In this document: positions 4,698 to 6,756 of the stretch, in pieces
Position numbering within the stretch: position 1 is the first letter of the stretch
Layout: the number at the start of each line of letters is the position of its first letter
NCBI GenBank assembly: GCA_964477485.1
Contig: CAYZEE010000047.1
Location: 1-6,756, forward strand
Source of the DNA: CAYZEE01 sp964477485
Lineage (GTDB): Bacteria > Patescibacteriota > Microgenomatia > Levybacterales > UBA12049
Direction: 5' to 3'
DNA length: 6,756 nt
The notes under the pieces: model-generated
Seen by the model: only the letters and a program-made list of their open reading frames with translations
Told to the model about the DNA's origin: nothing
The model's database searches: none
Made by a program: the position numbers and the translations under genes

Positions 4698-6143
4698 ATG
4701 AAAATTGGCAGGAATGATCCGTGCTTTTGTGGAAGCGGTAAAAAATACAAGAAATGTCACCTTTTTACAACACTCCAACCTCAAGCAGAGGCTAATCCTA
4801 TTCTCTCAAGAAGTATAAAGGAAAGAAACATGATACTTCTACATGCGGTTTGGGATATTTTTGGTTTTAGCAAAGGAAAACAATGGGACGATTTGAGAAG
4901 AGAAATGTCGGATGACCAAGTTAAAGAGCTTTATAAAGTTGTTGGATTGCTCTGGCCAACAAATACAGATATCATTTCACTGCTCCCCAAGCCCGATAAG
5001 CTACTCTGCGGATTTTATATGGGCGATATGAACCCTGATCTCGGAGCTATTTTACAAAATATCGTTCGATATAGTCTCTACACAGATGAAATCTTAGTAG
5101 TAAATCCTCTTATGAACCCACGGTGTATTGCTTCAGACTATAACCCACTTGAACATCCAGGGCTTTATAAGCAAGATACCCTTGAGATGATCTATTTTAT
5201 TCTAAAACTATATCCGTGGATCGCATCAGGCATTGTTAACATGATTCCTGACCCCGGAGATTTTGATTATCAGCTCAGAAGAAGTACCTGGGATATGGCT
5301 AAAAAACGATGGGAAGAACAGCATCTTGATTTAACAGAAGAAACCAAAGCGAAAATCAAGCCAAGGGGCTTAAGGATGTTAGAAAAAACAATGTATAGGC
5401 TACCAGACGATAAACTTGAAATAACAATAAAACGCGCACTGCCCAACCTAAGCGATCAACAAATTAAAGATCAAATCGAATATGTCAAACGCATGAGACA
5501 CAATGATCCATTAATATTGGATCAAGAGTTGCCAGACGAGGGACAAATGTCGATCAATCGAAACGGCTCAAATCTTGAAATGGGCATGTATATAGCCCAA
5601 TTGACAGGTTCGTATCTTTATACGGACTTGCCGGAACAGTGGAGGGAAATACTATCCTGCAAGCAAAATCCAACTTCAGAGAGTGAAGTATGGAGTCCAC
5701 TAACCAAGTCGTTTCAGTCACTTGAATACTCATTCCTCAATAATATTGATCCTAAATTCGCTTATGATTTAAAAAGTGAAGGCAGACTTGAGAGCTTTCG
5801 ATCCTTCCTAAGAAGGATATGGGTCGATATTAACGGAAATTATTCACACGATGAGGCATATAAACACGCACGAAGGTTCTCTGAAGAACTACAGGAGGAA
5901 TATACAAAAGCAAAAGAAGAATGGGGAAAAATTGATAAAGAATTACTAAAATGGGTTACCGGATCAGGTGGGTTAGCCGCGATAATTTCTGGCGGGATGG
6001 ATTGGCAAATGCCTGCACTTGGATTTTGTATTACAGCCGTAGGAAAATTGATAGAAACACGTACAGACAGAAAGAATTTCAAGGCAAGCGTGCCACTATC
6101 AATCTTTCTTGATTTAGAGAAGAAAGATAAAATATTCAAATAG
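4698..6143 (+). CDS. SEC-C zinc-motif protein of unknown function
   Basis: A 481-residue protein. The N-terminus is a SEC-C motif, NDPCFCGSGKKYKKCH, with zinc ligands Cys9, Cys11, Cys20 and His21, as in SecA tails and many uncharacterised proteins where it mediates protein or nucleic-acid contacts. I do not recognise the rest. It is mostly helical-looking and charged. A likely coiled-coil (about 382-418, rich in E, K and A) leads to a hydrophobic, glycine-rich stretch (about 419-452, LAAIISGG, PALGFCITAV) that could be a membrane or buried helical hairpin, then a short tail ending in SIFLDLEKK. It is divergent from the LexA-methyltransferase gene and shares its operator region, so it is probably controlled by the LexA module. 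A role in defence or in restriction control is possible from context only. There is no clear Shine-Dalgarno before the ATG. Confidence 0.85.
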   Translation: MKIGRNDPCFCGSGKKYKKCHLFTTLQPQAEANPILSRSIKERNMILLHAVWDIFGFSKGKQWDDLRREMSDDQVKELYKVVGLLWPTNTDIISLLPKPDKLLCGFYMGDMNPDLGAILQNIVRYSLYTDEILVVNPLMNPRCIASDYNPLEHPGLYKQDTLEMIYFILKLYPWIASGIVNMIPDPGDFDYQLRRSTWDMAKKRWEEQHLDLTEETKAKIKPRGLRMLEKTMYRLPDDKLEITIKRALPNLSDQQIKDQIEYVKRMRHNDPLILDQELPDEGQMSINRNGSNLEMGMYIAQLTGSYLYTDLPEQWREILSCKQNPTSESEVWSPLTKSFQSLEYSFLNNIDPKFAYDLKSEGRLESFRSFLRRIWVDINGNYSHDEAYKHARRFSEELQEEYTKAKEEWGKIDKELLKWVTGSGGLAAIISGGMDWQMPALGFCITAVGKLIETRTDRKNFKASVPLSIFLDLEKKDKIFK

Positions 6144-6149
6144 ATATTT

Positions 6150-6162
6150 GGCGGCATCCGCC
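6150..6162 (+). terminator. Hairpin just after the SEC-C gene, possible weak terminator
   Basis: GGCGG, loop CAT, CCGCC, starting seven bases after the stop codon. The trailing bases are C-rich, not T-rich, so intrinsic termination would be weak or need a factor. Confidence 0.35.
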
Positions 6163-6177
6163 GCCCCCGCTCCCCTT

Positions 6178-6223
6178 GGATAGCACCTGCTGAAAAGCGC
6201 GCGTTCTGACGCGCGCTCTATCC
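6178..6223. other. Two-level hairpin
   Basis: Outer stem GGATAG (6178-6183) with CTATCC (6218-6223); inner perfect 9-bp stem AGCGCGCGT (6196-6204) with ACGCGCGCT (6209-6217), loop TCTG. A 12-base bulge lies on the 5' side. On the minus strand it begins GGATAGAGCGCGCG, like a tRNA D-arm and anticodon stem, but it lacks a 7-base loop and a T-arm. It may be a structured RNA or a decayed tRNA fragment. Confidence 0.55.
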
Positions 6224-6265
6224 ATGATCCGAACGTGGTGCGCAGGGCGCTCAAATAATTTTTCC

Positions 6266-6296
6266 GCGCGAAGCGCTTACCTATAAGCGGGCGCGC
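6266..6296. other. Two-level hairpin with CCTA loop
   Basis: Inner stem CGCTTA/TAAGCG (6274-6279 with 6284-6289) around CCTA, outer stem GCGCG/CGCGC (6266-6270 with 6292-6296). The same loop, CCTA, closes the hairpin at 6438-6455. Confidence 0.5.
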
Positions 6297-6437
6297 AAGC
6301 CGTGCGAACGCTGGACAGGGATACGATAAAAGTGGCGGGGGCAATAGCGGATCATCCCGCCGACTGCAGGACACGCTAAATCAAAATAAACTTCGGTAGA
6401 GACTGGAAAAGATAATAAATTACCTGAACAATGACGA

Positions 6438-6455
6438 AGCCGCCCCTAGGCGGCT
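6438..6455. terminator. Perfect 7-bp GC hairpin, terminator-like
   Basis: AGCCGCC, loop CCTA, GGCGGCT. It is followed by CTCTCG on the plus strand and TCGTCATTG on the minus strand, so there is no strong T-run on either side. It could end transcription or be part of a structured RNA. Confidence 0.35.
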
Positions 6456-6584
6456 CTCTCGCACAAGGCGGGGTCGCCGCCATCAATATTTGTTTTTGGG
6501 TGGGTGGGTTGATACGGAATCACAACGTACTGGGATTTATGCTATTATGATCCTACATTACTCGATCCCGCTCTGCGGGAGAGA

Positions 6585-6609
6585 GAAAAATCGCGCGCGC
6601 AAAATATAA
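6585..6609 (+). pseudogene. Possible scrap of recombinase 3' coding sequence beside repeat R
   Basis: GAAAAATCGCGCGCGC followed by AAAATATAA matches the recombinase codons for EKIARAKNN (minus strand, about 213-238) except for one missing A and one substitution. It lies immediately before the outer R repeat, the same relative position as the intact recombinase end to repeat L. It is short and low in complexity, so chance is not excluded. Confidence 0.35.
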
Positions 6610-6705
6610 CGGAAGCGCGGCGGGGGGGCGCCGCGCTGACAGCGAGCCCCGCGCAGCGGGGCGAGCTTACTGAAAGCTGGTTCTAACTTTTAGATATAAC
6701 TCGAC
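6610..6705 (+). repeat. Right-end repeat R (96 bp), outer copy
   Basis: Inverted partner of 1736-1832. It consists of four hairpins in a row: GCGCGGCG/CGCCGCGC (6615-6622 with 6629-6636, G6 loop), GCCCCGC/GCGGGGC (6646-6652 with 6656-6662, loop GCA), AGCTT/AAGCT (6664-6668 with 6674-6678) and TCTAA/TTAGA (6682-6686 with 6690-6694). It ends in the core TCGAC (6701-6705). Confidence 0.95.
6702..6705 (+). other. Right attachment core (attR), CGAC
   Basis: The core is followed by CA (6706-6707), the two bases that complete the CCA of tRNA-Pro when the element is removed. Confidence 0.75.
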
Positions 6706-6756
6706 CAAATAAAACTGGAAGATGAAATTTATTATATAAATCTGAAGAAATTCCTG
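6706..6756. other. Host flank beyond the element
   Basis: About 50 AT-rich bases that would directly follow tRNA-Pro in the uninterrupted chromosome. The only ATG here (6722) hits a stop after five codons, so no gene is visible. Confidence 0.6.

Larger units (their letters stand above)
6144..6609. other. Non-coding, hairpin-rich stretch before the right end
   Basis: About 470 bases with no convincing gene on either strand. It is GC-rich with many short perfect stems, listed separately. I compared it by eye with tRNA, tmRNA, SRP RNA and RNase P RNA and saw none of their conserved cores. A short stretch at 6229-6240 (CCGAACGTGGTG) repeats 1830-1841 with one difference, so part of it may derive from an older element end. 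Confidence 0.5.
52..6705. mobile_element. Serine-recombinase integrative element carrying a HindIII-like restriction-modification system
   Basis: The boundaries are set by a four-base core, CGAC, at 52-55 and 6702-6705. Joining the left flank to the right flank gives ATCCCCGACCAAATAAAA, a tRNA-Pro 3' end with an encoded CCA. The element carries its own large serine recombinase next to the tRNA end, and as cargo a C protein, a HindIII-like nuclease, a LexA-methyltransferase fusion and a SEC-C protein. A third copy of the core at 1736-1739 lies in a central block that equals right end plus left end on the opposite strand. The segment may therefore be two related elements integrated together (recombinase unit 52-1739, cargo unit 1736-6705). 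The boundaries are seen in the sequence; the two-element history is inference. Confidence 0.85.

Noticed and set aside
6178..6223. A tRNA on the minus strand beginning GGATAGAGCGCGCG.
   Set aside because: The stem closes on a 4-base loop, and there is no anticodon loop of seven, no T-arm and no acceptor pairing around it.
5840..6374. Two minus-strand open frames (105 and 86 codons) over the end of the SEC-C gene and the spacer after it.
   Set aside because: The first is antisense to the SEC-C coding sequence. The second reads GC-rich hairpins and has a low-complexity product with no recognisable motif.
6498..6534. A G-quadruplex from runs GGGTGGGTGGG.
   Set aside because: Only three close G-triplets; the fourth is more than 20 bases away, so the case is weak.
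52..6705. A CRISPR array or an insertion sequence with a DDE transposase.
   Set aside because: There are no regularly spaced short repeats, no transposase gene and no target duplication beyond the four-base core; the enzyme present is a serine recombinase.

Overview
This window holds a complete integrated mobile element of about 6.65 kb sitting in the 3' end of a proline tRNA gene, with a few dozen bases of host sequence on each side. The protein-coding parts are AT-rich, with weak or absent Shine-Dalgarno sequences for several genes. The spacers are very GC-rich and packed with short perfect hairpins. That style, with a large serine recombinase aimed at a tRNA gene, suggests a Patescibacteria/CPR-like (Parcubacteria-type) genome; this is an inference from style only. 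TGA is used as a stop, so the code looks standard.

Layout. 1-54: 3' part of tRNA-Pro(UGG). 52-55: left attachment core (CGAC). 2-1555, minus strand: large serine recombinase whose frame runs through the element end and antisense through the tRNA without a stop. 1638-1832: a central block that, on the minus strand, is exactly the joined right end plus left end of the element, i.e. an attP-like junction in inverted orientation. 1904-1941: tandem operators and promoter. 1961-2188: small Xre-type controller (C) protein. 2185-3042: HindIII-like restriction endonuclease, overlapping the C gene by ATGA. 3031-4632, minus strand: one 533-residue protein joining a complete LexA repressor (HTH plus S24 self-cleavage domain with all catalytic residues) to a beta-class DNA methyltransferase, the evident partner of the endonuclease. 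4633-4697: two interlocked divergent promoters with 11-bp tandem repeats. 4698-6143: a 481-residue SEC-C zinc-motif protein of unknown function. 6144-6609: non-coding, hairpin-rich. 6610-6705: right end repeat and core. 6706-6756: host flank.

How it works together. Deleting 56-6705 rejoins the tRNA as ...CCCCG-A-CCA, restoring an encoded CCA tail, which strongly supports the two boundaries. The cargo is a HindIII-type restriction-modification system with two apparent regulators: a classical C protein for the nuclease, and a LexA module covalently fused to the methyltransferase. If the LexA part represses its own promoter and is cleaved under RecA/SOS conditions, DNA damage would raise methyltransferase (and SEC-C protein) expression and separate the enzyme from its DNA-binding domain. 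This LexA-methyltransferase fusion is the most unusual thing in the window.

The repeat architecture is also unusual. The recombinase is bounded by a 102-bp inverted repeat and the cargo by a separate 96/97-bp inverted repeat, and the two units abut at a shared GTCG(A) core. A tandem integration of two related elements followed by a local inversion of the inner junction would explain it.
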